From positions 2,108,001 through 2,172,000 of the forward strand of contig NZ_FNSN01000003.1 in NCBI RefSeq assembly GCF_900105345.1: a DNA stretch of 64,000 nucleotides, in the 5' to 3' direction. Position 1 is the first letter of the stretch. Each line of letters starts with the position of its first letter. The notes beneath the pieces are model-generated. The model did not search any database. It saw only the letters and a list, made by a program, of their open reading frames with translations, and had not been told where the DNA came from. The translations under genes were made by a program, and so were the position numbers. This document shows, piece after piece, positions 15,276-23,497 of the stretch. Origin of the DNA: Arthrobacter woluwensis. GTDB lineage: Bacteria; Actinomycetota; Actinomycetes; Actinomycetales; Micrococcaceae.

Positions 15276-15710
15276 CTAGCAAGACTGAATAGTGAAAAAG
15301 TGACGAAGGATCTTCTGTGGAGGGCGGTGCGGGGGCTTCGAGCGCTCTGGAGGCGACGGGGGAGTGGCACCTTCCGTTAACCTTCAAGCGTTTGGGTAAC
15401 CGCCGAAGGTTGATTTGCCGGAGGTGGGGCCGCCGGGATTCATGGTTTCTTCACAGCAAACAGGCCGGCGAGGCCGACTCGTGTGAACCCTTTTCGTCAC
15501 AATCGGAGCCCGGACTTCGAGGGCATCGGGTGGCGTCGCGGCTTCCGTGAAATGAGACTGGCCTGTCAGATCCGCGGAAATCGGGCCCCTGCGCGGGATA
15601 TCTGAAGGTTGTGAGCGGGTCTGCCGCCCTGGTGATGCCCGTAACACTGACGAAGTGACAAAACACGGGACAAGTTTTGTTTAGCAGCCGCGCCTCTGGT
15701 CCCGCAAGCG

Positions 15711-15754
15711 ATTCACCAGAACTTCGCGTCTGGTTCACCTGCTGTTGCTGGTGT
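15711..15754 (+). promoter_or_regulatory. PHO-box-like array of four 11-bp units
   Basis: Four units in exact 11-bp register: ATTCACCAGAA (15711), CTTCGCGTCTG (15722), GTTCACCTGCT (15733) and GTTGCTGGTGT (15744). The third matches 10 of 11 positions of the PhoP direct-repeat consensus known from Streptomyces (G-G/T-TCA-YYY-R-G/C-G). The other units keep TT(C) at positions 2-4. It lies about 190 bp upstream of a PstS-like gene, which supports control by the phosphate response regulator. Confidence 0.6.
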
Positions 15755-15784
15755 CCCGAATCGGGCGGCCCAAGGATTGAAAGT

Positions 15785-15850
15785 GGGAACTCCGGCAAGA
15801 GTTTTGGACGACCAAGCCGGAGTTCCCGCAGGAACGGAAAACCGTTCCTG
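15785..15850 (+). other. Two tandem perfect hairpins in the leader of the phosphate cluster
   Basis: GGGAACTCCGGC (15785-15796) pairs exactly with 15816-15827. Directly after it, CAGGAACGG (15829-15837) pairs exactly with CCGTTCCTG (15842-15850) around an AAAA loop. No U-run follows, so they look like mRNA leader structures (stability or control elements) rather than terminators. They lie 90-156 bp before the start codon. Confidence 0.55.
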
Positions 15851-15940
15851 GAGCAATGAAGTCACAAAGCGCCCGGGCATTCGCATGTCCGGAGCTCAGT
15901 TTCAGCACTCGAACCCACTTTATCAAGGAGACGAGCAGCC

Positions 15941-17005
15941 ATGAAGAAGGCTCTCAAGTTTTCAACCCTCGCCGTCGCCGCTGTGACGGCCACCCTGATC
16001 GGTACGGGCGCCGCCCAGGCCGACCCGACCTCGTCCCCCCGTCCGATCAACGCCGTCGGCTCCGACACCACGCAGGATGTGTGGAACGGCCTGTCCAATC
16101 TGGACACGAATGTCGCCTCCTGGAATGCGTTCCTCGGCACCAGCACGACCATCAATCTCGACGCCTCCACCACCATCAACCGTCCGGCCGGATCCGGCGC
16201 CGGCGTGCAGGCCCTGAGCGCCGCCGTCGACCCCGCCTGGACCGGTGGCTACCCCGGCCCGTCCGGCAACGTCAACGTCCAGGGCAAGATCAGCTTCGCG
16301 CGTTCGTCTTCTGCTGCGGCGAAGAACGGCACCGATCTGACCTACTTGCCGTTCGCCCGTGACGCCGTCAGCCTGGCGGTCAAGACCACGGCCGGTCCCG
16401 TGTCCCTGACCACCGCCCAGCTGCAGGGCATCTACAACTGCACGGTCAACACCATCACCGCCGGCACCAGCACCGTCACCGTCCACCCGAAGCTGCCCCA
16501 GGCCAACTCCGGCACCCGGGCGTTCTTCCTCGCAGCCCTGGGCATCACCACCCCGGGCACCTGCGTCACCACCGTCGGCGCGGAGAACGACGGCGCCCAG
16601 CTCACCACCGCCGGAGACGTCATCCCGTTCTCCGCCGCGCAGTGGATCGCGCAGCGCAACAACCGCATCACCAACACCACCGCGGGTCTGGAACTGGCCA
16701 CCCTCAACGGCCAGGCCCCGACCACCGGCACCGCCCCGAGCCTGGCACCTGGAGCGCTGTACGGCTCCACCACCACCGAGCCCACTTCCGGTGTCGGCAC
16801 CTTCGCCCGTGACACGTACAACGTCGTCAAGACCAGCGAATACACCAACAGCACCACTCTGGCGACCACCACGCTGAAGACGAACCTGGCGACCACCAAC
16901 GCTCAGAACGCGATCAAGTCGTACGGCTTCCAGAACCTCTCCTACGTCGGCAACCCCACGATCGGAGCGGGTCTGGCCGCGCACCAGTCGGCGTACAAGC
17001 ACTGA
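15941..17005 (+). CDS. Secreted PstS-like periplasmic-binding-fold protein
   Basis: This 354-residue exported protein has a signal peptide at residues 1-27 (cut after AAQA). The mature start INAVGSDTTQDVWNGL resembles the first phosphate-binding loop of PstS-type proteins, and later stretches (FARDAVSLAV, LTTAQLQGIYNC) match the PBP2 fold's hinge and 'gains-function' positions. There is no lipobox and no C-terminal anchor, so it should be released or held by partners. Four Cys residues are present or near that number, allowing disulphides. AAGGAG precedes the ATG. It is the first gene of the phosphate/surface cluster. Ligand is probably phosphate, by homology and context. Confidence 0.8.
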   Translation: MKKALKFSTLAVAAVTATLIGTGAAQADPTSSPRPINAVGSDTTQDVWNGLSNLDTNVASWNAFLGTSTTINLDASTTINRPAGSGAGVQALSAAVDPAWTGGYPGPSGNVNVQGKISFARSSSAAAKNGTDLTYLPFARDAVSLAVKTTAGPVSLTTAQLQGIYNCTVNTITAGTSTVTVHPKLPQANSGTRAFFLAALGITTPGTCVTTVGAENDGAQLTTAGDVIPFSAAQWIAQRNNRITNTTAGLELATLNGQAPTTGTAPSLAPGALYGSTTTEPTSGVGTFARDTYNVVKTSEYTNSTTLATTTLKTNLATTNAQNAIKSYGFQNLSYVGNPTIGAGLAAHQSAYKH

Positions 17006-17100
17006 CGATCGATTCACCCTGCGGCTGTGGGCCGGGATTCATGATCCCGGCCCACGGCCCAGGCCAACCTCACTCGCATCCCATTTCCGAAAGCAGCATC

Positions 17101-18372
17101 GTGAATTACTCTCTGCCCCGCATCGGCCGCGCGCTCGGCTTGGCATTCCTGGGTTCTTTCGTCCTCGCCGGTTCGCTGGCCGTCCCTCCCGTCGCAGCGG
17201 CACCCGGCGACGGTTCCGGAGCAGGTGCCATCGCCCTCGAACCGAATTCCGGATCCTGGTACGCCTCGGGGGACTCCGGCGTCCCTCCCGGCGGATATCC
17301 CGTGACCGTCACCGGGTCACTCGAATGTCCTACGAGCAGCGAGGGAACGGTCAGCGCGATACCGTTCATCGCCGAACAGGGCAGCGAACTGCCCGTGGTG
17401 GATGCGAACACCACACCACAGTCATTGATCGACGCCGGCGTCCTCGTGGCGTTCTCCGACACCGGCCTCCTGCGCGACGGGAGCACGAAGCTCTCGTCCT
17501 ACACCGGGGAGATCTTCAATACCGGAAACAATTGGGTCGCCAAGTCCGCCCTGCCCTCTGTCCTGAAGCCGAACCACAGCTACAGCATCGGGGTCCTTTG
17601 CGTGGAGAGCGTACTCGACATGGACACGTGGATCGGCAAGACCACGGTTCAGGGGATCGACGGTAAAGCTGTGACGGCGTGGACCACCCTCTCGACCGGC
17701 GCCGATGTGAAGAACTGGAGCACTCCTGCCAAGCTCAACCCCACGACCACCAAGCTGAGCGGTGCAGGTAAGGCAAGCTCCGTGGAGCTCACGGCAGAGG
17801 TCAATGCGGAAATCGCGGGCGGGCTCGCCGACGACGCTCAGGGCGTCATCGAATTTTACGAGGGTGCCACCAAGGTCGGTCAGCAGACGGTGTCGGCCGG
17901 CAAAGCCGCCCTCGCGGTGAAGAACCTGGCCCCGGGCTCGGTCCACAGCTACACCGCGAAGTTCGTCCCCGCCGAACCGAGCGGTTCCGGACCCTCCTAT
18001 GGCGGTTCCGAGTCGACGGCGGTGTCCGTGACGGTCCTTGCGACGACTCCTACGACGCCGACTCCCACCGGCACCCCATCCGCCACGCCCACGGCCAGCG
18101 AGACCTCGGAAACGCCGTCGTCCTCTCCGAGTGAGGACAGTTCCGATCCAGGTCCTGGAGCCTCCGCCGGCAGCGCAGCTCCTCTTACGGGAAGTGACGC
18201 ACACACTCCCGGGATCAACAGCGGCTTCGCCCCGCTGACCGGCTGGATCGGTCAGACGGCCTCCTCACCCGAAGAGATCACCGGCCTGTTCGCGGCCGCC
18301 CTGGTCCTGGTCACCGGTTTCGCCTTCGGCTTCAACGTCCTGACCCGGCGGGCGAGGAAGCGCGGCCACTGA
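17101..18372 (+). CDS. Membrane-anchored surface protein with Ig-like domain
   Basis: This is a 423-residue protein starting at GTG, with a GAAAG site upstream. Residues 1-33 form a signal peptide. The middle (about 205-325) looks like an Ig-like repeat domain: VELTAEVNAEI, GVIEFYEGATKVGQQTV, LAPGSVHSYTAKFVP. A Thr/Pro/Ser-rich linker follows (about 327-375). One C-terminal helix (about 395-414) ends in RRARKRGH, a stop-transfer anchor. APLTG occurs twice before the helix but is too far from it and lacks the usual Leu to be a standard sorting signal. It lies between two PstS-like genes, so it may be part of the same surface apparatus. Confidence 0.65.
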   Translation: MNYSLPRIGRALGLAFLGSFVLAGSLAVPPVAAAPGDGSGAGAIALEPNSGSWYASGDSGVPPGGYPVTVTGSLECPTSSEGTVSAIPFIAEQGSELPVVDANTTPQSLIDAGVLVAFSDTGLLRDGSTKLSSYTGEIFNTGNNWVAKSALPSVLKPNHSYSIGVLCVESVLDMDTWIGKTTVQGIDGKAVTAWTTLSTGADVKNWSTPAKLNPTTTKLSGAGKASSVELTAEVNAEIAGGLADDAQGVIEFYEGATKVGQQTVSAGKAALAVKNLAPGSVHSYTAKFVPAEPSGSGPSYGGSESTAVSVTVLATTPTTPTPTGTPSATPTASETSETPSSSPSEDSSDPGPGASAGSAAPLTGSDAHTPGINSGFAPLTGWIGQTASSPEEITGLFAAALVLVTGFAFGFNVLTRRARKRGH

Positions 18373-18436
18373 GACTCAGCACACTGGCCTCGCTCCTGCC
18401 TTCTTATAGCTCGTGTTCCACGAAAGATCTCACCTC

Positions 18437-21220
18437 ATGCTCTTGCGTACTCTTCCGTCCGTCCTCCGACGTCGTGCGTTCATCGCAGCGGTGACCATGG
18501 CCTCGCTCGCCGCCGTGTCGCTGCCGCTGACCATACCGGCCGACGCTCAAGCAGCACCCCCGCCGTCGAACGGCAACGCCTGGGGACCGGACGGCACTTT
18601 CGACTCGGATTCCGTCGTCACCGTCCGCTGGGACAACACGGGCAACGCCCCGGAGAACACGGTGCCCCGGGAGCGGGACACCCCGTTGCCCCACACCGCG
18701 GGTAAGACGTACGCGGACATCCCGGCCCGGATCAGGAACTCGGTGCAGTCCCTCCTCGGGCCGGACAACGGCCGCGGCGGGATGCGCATGACGGTCTCCC
18801 AGAGCAGGGGACTGACGAACCAGACCATTTCCGTCCGGCTGGAGGGGCTCGCGGATCCGTCCCCGGACATCAACCCCGGCGGAACGGCTCCCGACAACGA
18901 CCAGTTCCAGGTCTTCCAGTGCTGGGGAGCGCCCGGTCCCGACGGCAAACCAGACCCGAAGGCACAAGCTCCGGATCCCTCCACCTGCGAGCTCGGGGCT
19001 GCCGGATGGGGACGGTGGGCGACCGACGGCCCGACGTCGTTCGCCCAGCAGGTCGGAGGGGATCCACTGCTTGCAGGAGGCGATTGGGAGCGCCGCGGTC
19101 TGATCGACCAGGACGGCTATCTGAAGGTCACCGGAATCGACGGATCAGTGGTGTCCGGGTACCCGCTCACGAGCCCGGTCATCAACCAGAGTTCCACCAA
19201 CGAGGTGTCCCGTCTGACCGTGAACAAGACAGGGAGCGTCAGCGCGCCCTTCGAAGTCCACACCGGCGCCGAGGCGAAGTTCATGGGCTGCGGCAAGCGT
19301 GATGACGCCCCGTCGACCAGCAGCTGCTGGCTCGTGGCGGTGCCCCGGGTCGGGCAGCTTCAACTCAGCAAGGTCGCCAGCCCGGCAGCGTGGGCTCAGC
19401 GTCTGCAGGTCAAACTCGGCTTCCGGGACATCCCCAAGCCCTGCTCGAGCACGCAGCAACGCCTGATCTCCTCCGGTTCGGAACTGATCTCCAGGTCGGG
19501 GTCCTCCTGGATCCCCGCTCTGTGCGGCCAAGGCCAGGGACTCGCACTCGCCAAGGTGTCGGACGCCACGGCGAGGAATCAGCAGGCCGGCGGCAACCCG
19601 CTGGCGTTCACGACGCGGCCGTCCGACGGGGCACAGCACGTGCCGGTGGCGCTCTCCGGAGTCGTCATCGCCTACCGCGCCGGCTACACGAATGAGCCGG
19701 CGCCCGGACAGCCCCGGTTCGACGGCGCGGTGACCGGACTCAAACTCAACGCCCGGCTCATCGCCAAGATGCTCACGAGCAGTTACGCACAGGCCATCAA
19801 GAACATCCCGCAGCCGCCCGGCTACGTCTCGCCCAACTTTCTCTCGGACGATCCGGAGTTCCGGCGGCTGAATCCGGACTACACCTTCGATCCGGCCAAG
19901 CCCCCGTACCTCGCTGAACTGCAGAACCAGAATTTCAACCTCGAATCGCTCAACTCTGATGCGGCTCAGATCTTGTGGACCTGGCTGGGCCGGGACAAGG
20001 CGGCATCGTCCTTCCTCAGCGGATGCCCCGATCCGGACGGCATGACGGTGCAGCCCTTCTACTCGAGCAGGACCTACACCGGCTGCGAGTCCCAGGCGAA
20101 GACGCTGGAGGCGAGCGCCTCGGCTCAGCGTGCGGCAGCGTCCAAGGTCCCCGAGTTCGTGGATGCGCCGCAGATCTACCCGCCCTATTCCGGCGCCTAT
20201 CCTCAGGTCCTCTGGACGCAGGGTGACCCGGTCAAGGTCGTCGACGGCCTGTCGTTTCCGCGCACCCTGCCCGACTCCTATCCGCGCGTGGACACCATGG
20301 AGACGGCGGGCGTGCGCACGTCCCGGATGCTCTTCATCCAGAACACTGACAAGTGGTGCAGCACCGCGGAAGGGTGCCAGGTCCCGCCTCCCGGTAAGTG
20401 GACGGCGGACGGCAGCAAGAACCCCAAGGAAGGCACCTCCTCGGTCTTCGGCGTCACCGACACCGCGACAGCAGCCAACTACCAGCTGCAGACCGCGCTA
20501 CTCTGCGACGACGACGGAAAGAAGTGCGTGGGCGCCGACGAGTCCTCCCTGACGGCGGCGTCGACGACGTTCACGTCCGAAGCGGCACCCCAGCCGGACC
20601 CCGCGAAGGCCTTGGCCTCGGGCGCGTACCCGCTGGCGATGCCGGTGTATGCGGCCCTCAAACCAGGACCGAAGGCCACCCCCGACGTCGTGCGGCAGAT
20701 CGACAAGGTCATCACCTACATGACGGGCCCGGGGCAGAAGCCGGGATTCGGCGTCGGGCAGCTGCCTCCGGGTTATGCGCCCGTCACGGCCGCCATGAAG
20801 GCTCACGCCTCGTGTGCGCTCGTCACCTTCACGGGCGGGAAGAAGCCCGGGTGTGCCACCGCGGCTCCGTCCGAGAGCAAGCCGACCGGGACCAGCCCGC
20901 TTCTCCCCGACAAGGGCCGGACGGTCAGCGGGGCGCAGAGCCTGCTGGCGCCTCTCGTGCCGGATGCCAAGGGCGACGACGGCGGGGCGAAGCCCGCAGC
21001 GGAACCGGCCGACGCGGCAGCCGCCGCCGGTCCAGCCGCACCGAACGGGGGCAAGGCCACCCCGCAGGCCGACGCCGCGAGCCCCGTCAGCAACGGGGTC
21101 ACCGCGGTGACCCCGGCCGCGTGGGCCAGTTACGGCTTGTTCGTCCTGCTGGGGCTCGCGCTCGTGGCGGCCATCGTGTCGCCCGTGCTGAAGCGGCTCC
21201 GGGGCGGGGGAGCGGCATGA
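18437..21220 (+). CDS. Large membrane-anchored PstS-like surface protein
   Basis: This is a 927-residue protein. Residues 1-38 are a signal peptide with twin basic residues (LRRRAF). A long N-terminal part (about 40-400) has no motif I recognise. From about 400 to 800 it resembles a periplasmic-binding fold: VALSGVVIAYRAG, LKLNARLIAKMLTSSY, SGCPDPDGMTVQPFYSS. A linker rich in Ala/Pro/Gly precedes a C-terminal helix (about 898-918) and a basic tail. Many Cys residues suggest disulphides. The ATG at 18437 gives the cleanest signal peptide; a GTG lies eight codons upstream. It overlaps pstC by four bases, so it is produced together with the transporter. Confidence 0.7.
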   Translation: MLLRTLPSVLRRRAFIAAVTMASLAAVSLPLTIPADAQAAPPPSNGNAWGPDGTFDSDSVVTVRWDNTGNAPENTVPRERDTPLPHTAGKTYADIPARIRNSVQSLLGPDNGRGGMRMTVSQSRGLTNQTISVRLEGLADPSPDINPGGTAPDNDQFQVFQCWGAPGPDGKPDPKAQAPDPSTCELGAAGWGRWATDGPTSFAQQVGGDPLLAGGDWERRGLIDQDGYLKVTGIDGSVVSGYPLTSPVINQSSTNEVSRLTVNKTGSVSAPFEVHTGAEAKFMGCGKRDDAPSTSSCWLVAVPRVGQLQLSKVASPAAWAQRLQVKLGFRDIPKPCSSTQQRLISSGSELISRSGSSWIPALCGQGQGLALAKVSDATARNQQAGGNPLAFTTRPSDGAQHVPVALSGVVIAYRAGYTNEPAPGQPRFDGAVTGLKLNARLIAKMLTSSYAQAIKNIPQPPGYVSPNFLSDDPEFRRLNPDYTFDPAKPPYLAELQNQNFNLESLNSDAAQILWTWLGRDKAASSFLSGCPDPDGMTVQPFYSSRTYTGCESQAKTLEASASAQRAAASKVPEFVDAPQIYPPYSGAYPQVLWTQGDPVKVVDGLSFPRTLPDSYPRVDTMETAGVRTSRMLFIQNTDKWCSTAEGCQVPPPGKWTADGSKNPKEGTSSVFGVTDTATAANYQLQTALLCDDDGKKCVGADESSLTAASTTFTSEAAPQPDPAKALASGAYPLAMPVYAALKPGPKATPDVVRQIDKVITYMTGPGQKPGFGVGQLPPGYAPVTAAMKAHASCALVTFTGGKKPGCATAAPSESKPTGTSPLLPDKGRTVSGAQSLLAPLVPDAKGDDGGAKPAAEPADAAAAAGPAAPNGGKATPQADAASPVSNGVTAVTPAAWASYGLFVLLGLALVAAIVSPVLKRLRGGGAA

Positions 21221-22242
21221 GCACGTCGATCCGCAACGAGGCGGCTCTCGAAGCGCCTCCCTCCGGTCCGCGCAAGATCCGCCAGGTGCTCGAACGGAAG
21301 GACCTGTGGTTCAGGGCTCTCACCCGCAGCGGCGGTGTGGTCGTCCTGGCGGTCATGGCCCTGGTGGGGCTGTTCCTCGCCGGGAACGGCATCTCGGCGA
21401 TCAACTCGGTGGGTCTGGGGAACTTCCTCGTGACCCAAGAATGGGCTCCGGAGAACAACAACTTCGGCATCGCGGCGGTGATCACCGGTTCCGTGCTGAT
21501 CGCCGCCGTCGCGCTGACCGTCTCCCTGCCACTGGCTCTCGGCACGGCGCTGTTCATCACCGAGGTGGCCGGCGGGCGGGTGAGGAGCATCCTCACCTCG
21601 GTGATCGACTTGATGGCGGCCGTGCCCTCAGTGGTCTTCGGTCTCTGGGGCCTGAGCTACCTGCAGGTCCAGATCGTCCCCTTCGCCCGCTGGCTGTCCA
21701 CCTGGTTCGGCTGGATCCCCCTGTTCGCCGTCGATGGCGTCGAGCCGGACAATCCACTGCCCAATGATTCGCTCTACACCTCGTCCACGTTCATCGCGGG
21801 ACTCGTCGTCGCGCTCATGATCCTGCCCATTCAGACGTCGGTCATGATGGAGTCCTTCTCGCGGGCGCCGATCGGGGAGCGGGAAGGCGCTTATGCGCTG
21901 GGCGCGACCCGCTGGGGCATGATCCGTTCGGTCGTGATCCCGTTCGGCAAGGGCGGGATCATCGGCGGGACCATGCTCGGGCTGGGCCGGGCGCTCGGTG
22001 AGACGATCGCGATCTACCTGATCATCAACACGGCGTCGTACGCCATCAACTTCCACATCCTCCAGACCGGAGCCAACTCGGTGGCGGCCCTCATCGCCCT
22101 GAAATACGGGGAGGCCAACGAGTTCACCATGTCCGCCCTGATGGCCGCTGGACTCGCCCTGTTCGTGCTGACCATGCTGGTCAACTTCACCGCGTCCGCC
22201 ATCATCGCGCGGTCGCGGTCGGGCGCGGAAAGCGAGGCCTGA
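21217..22242 (+). CDS. pstC: Phosphate ABC transporter permease PstC
   Basis: PstC and PstA form the channel of the high-affinity phosphate importer. The 341-residue protein has about six to seven membrane helices from residue 38 onward and the PstC-type cytoplasmic loop EGAYALGATRWGMIRSVVIPFGKGGIIGG (given here as EGAYALGATRWG, then VVIPFGKGG) that docks the ATPase. LGRALGETIAI is the conserved PstC/A helix. Start overlaps the stop of the preceding surface-protein gene; pstA follows after one base. Confidence 0.93.
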   Translation: MSTSIRNEAALEAPPSGPRKIRQVLERKDLWFRALTRSGGVVVLAVMALVGLFLAGNGISAINSVGLGNFLVTQEWAPENNNFGIAAVITGSVLIAAVALTVSLPLALGTALFITEVAGGRVRSILTSVIDLMAAVPSVVFGLWGLSYLQVQIVPFARWLSTWFGWIPLFAVDGVEPDNPLPNDSLYTSSTFIAGLVVALMILPIQTSVMMESFSRAPIGEREGAYALGATRWGMIRSVVIPFGKGGIIGGTMLGLGRALGETIAIYLIINTASYAINFHILQTGANSVAALIALKYGEANEFTMSALMAAGLALFVLTMLVNFTASAIIARSRSGAESEA

Positions 22243-22243
22243 G

Positions 22244-23497
22244 ATGACGACGGACATGATCGGCGCCCAGGAACTGGAACAGCAGCTGGACGCGCAGAAG
22301 ACGACCCTGCCGCGGCTCGACCTGCCGGAAGCGGCGCCGCCTCAGGAGCGGATCCGGATCGGCGTGTCGAAGGAGGAAGTCCTCTCCATCGCCGGCGCCG
22401 GGGTGGCAGGGCTCTCGGTGGGCGCCCTGCTCTGCCTCGGACTCGGCATCGTGCCGGTCGGGTGGATGCCGCTCCTGAGCTATCTCTGGTTCCTGGGCAC
22501 CTACGCCGCCCTGGTCTTCATCACGAACCGTGGCCCCGCGGTGCGGGACAGGTTCTGGAGCGTCATGCTCTGGTCCGCCGCGATCGTCGTGGTCGCTTCG
22601 CTGGCGCTGGTCATCGGCTTCACCAGCACTCGGGGATGGGACGTGTTCGGCAAGGGCAACTTCTTCACCCAGGACATGGGGGTCGCAGGCCCGCTGGCAC
22701 CGCTCGAGAAGGGCGGCATCATCCACGCACTGGTCGGGACGCTGGAGCAGATCGGGATCGCCCTGGCCATCTCGGTCCCGTTCAGCGTGACCACCGCGGT
22801 CTTCCTCAACGAGGTCGGGGGACGCTTCGCACGGCTCGTCCGGACCGTGGTGGAGGCGATGACCGCTCTTCCGTCCGTGGTCGCGGGGCTGTTCATCTAT
22901 GCGGCGGTCATCATCGGCATCACCCGGCAGTTCAACGGTTTCGCGGCGTCCCTCGCGATCACCGTCCTGATGATCCCCATCATGATCCGGTCCGCCGACG
23001 TCGTGCTGCGGCTGGTGCCCGGCAATCTGCGGGAGGCGGGCCTGGCCCTCGGCGCAGGGCAATGGAGCGTGGTGCTGCACGTGGTCCTCCCGACCGTGCG
23101 ATCGGGCCTCGTGACCGCGATCATCCTCGGCACGGCGCACGGCATCGGGGAGACCGCGCCGGTCCTGCTCACCGCAGGGGTCACGAACAACCTCAACTTC
23201 AACCCCTTCGAAGGACCCCAGGTCTCGCTCCCGCTGGCCGCGCTGGAATTCGTGAAATCGGGCCAGCCCAACATGGTGGCCCGCGGCTTCGCCACGGCCA
23301 CGTTCCTCCTGTTCGTGGTGCTCGTGCTGTTCATCCTGGCCCGCGTCCTCGGCGGACAGCAGGCCGGCAAGCTCACGGCAGGACAGCAACGACGGCGCGC
23401 GGCGAGGTCGCGCGCCTGGCTCAGACGTATCGAGGAAAACCGCAGTGGGTGGCTGGTCAGCCACCCGACATCCACCCCGGAGGACGAACGACCATGA
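22244..23497 (+). CDS. pstA: Phosphate ABC transporter permease PstA
   Basis: This is a 417-residue permease, longer than usual PstA (about 290-300) because of an extra N-terminal region (residues 1-120) with hydrophobic helices and a C-terminal basic tail after about 375. The core has the PstA features FLNEVGG, MTALPSVVAGLFIY, the coupling loop EAGLALGAGQWSVVLHVVLPT and GTAHGIGETAPVLLTAG. It forms the pore with PstC. The stop overlaps the start of the anchored pstS gene by four bases. Confidence 0.92.
   Translation: MTTDMIGAQELEQQLDAQKTTLPRLDLPEAAPPQERIRIGVSKEEVLSIAGAGVAGLSVGALLCLGLGIVPVGWMPLLSYLWFLGTYAALVFITNRGPAVRDRFWSVMLWSAAIVVVASLALVIGFTSTRGWDVFGKGNFFTQDMGVAGPLAPLEKGGIIHALVGTLEQIGIALAISVPFSVTTAVFLNEVGGRFARLVRTVVEAMTALPSVVAGLFIYAAVIIGITRQFNGFAASLAITVLMIPIMIRSADVVLRLVPGNLREAGLALGAGQWSVVLHVVLPTVRSGLVTAIILGTAHGIGETAPVLLTAGVTNNLNFNPFEGPQVSLPLAALEFVKSGQPNMVARGFATATFLLFVVLVLFILARVLGGQQAGKLTAGQQRRRAARSRAWLRRIEENRSGWLVSHPTSTPEDERP

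Larger units (their letters stand above)
15211..15940. other. 730-bp intergenic region between padR and the phosphate/surface cluster
   Basis: I see no convincing coding sequence here. It contains the padR control region at its left end, then about 430 bp with no clear feature, a PHO-box-like array (15711-15754), and two strong tandem hairpins (15785-15850) within the presumed leader of the downstream gene. The last bases before the ATG at 15941 hold the ribosome site AAGGAG. Confidence 0.6.

Noticed and set aside
15379-15412. GTTAACC/GGGTAACC inverted repeat as a second PHO box
   Set aside because: The halves are only imperfectly symmetric and not in the 11-bp direct phase expected for PhoP; kept out as chance similarity.
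17101-18372. LPXTG-type sorting signal in the Ig-like surface protein
   Set aside because: APLTG occurs twice, but lacks the leading Leu and lies 15 or more residues before the membrane helix, so it does not meet the usual layout. Treated as a plain C-terminal anchor.
20398-22242. 614-residue plus-strand reading fused to PstC
   Set aside because: Its first 270 residues are an out-of-frame shadow of the large surface protein. PstC homology starts at the ATG at 21217, which overlaps the previous stop.
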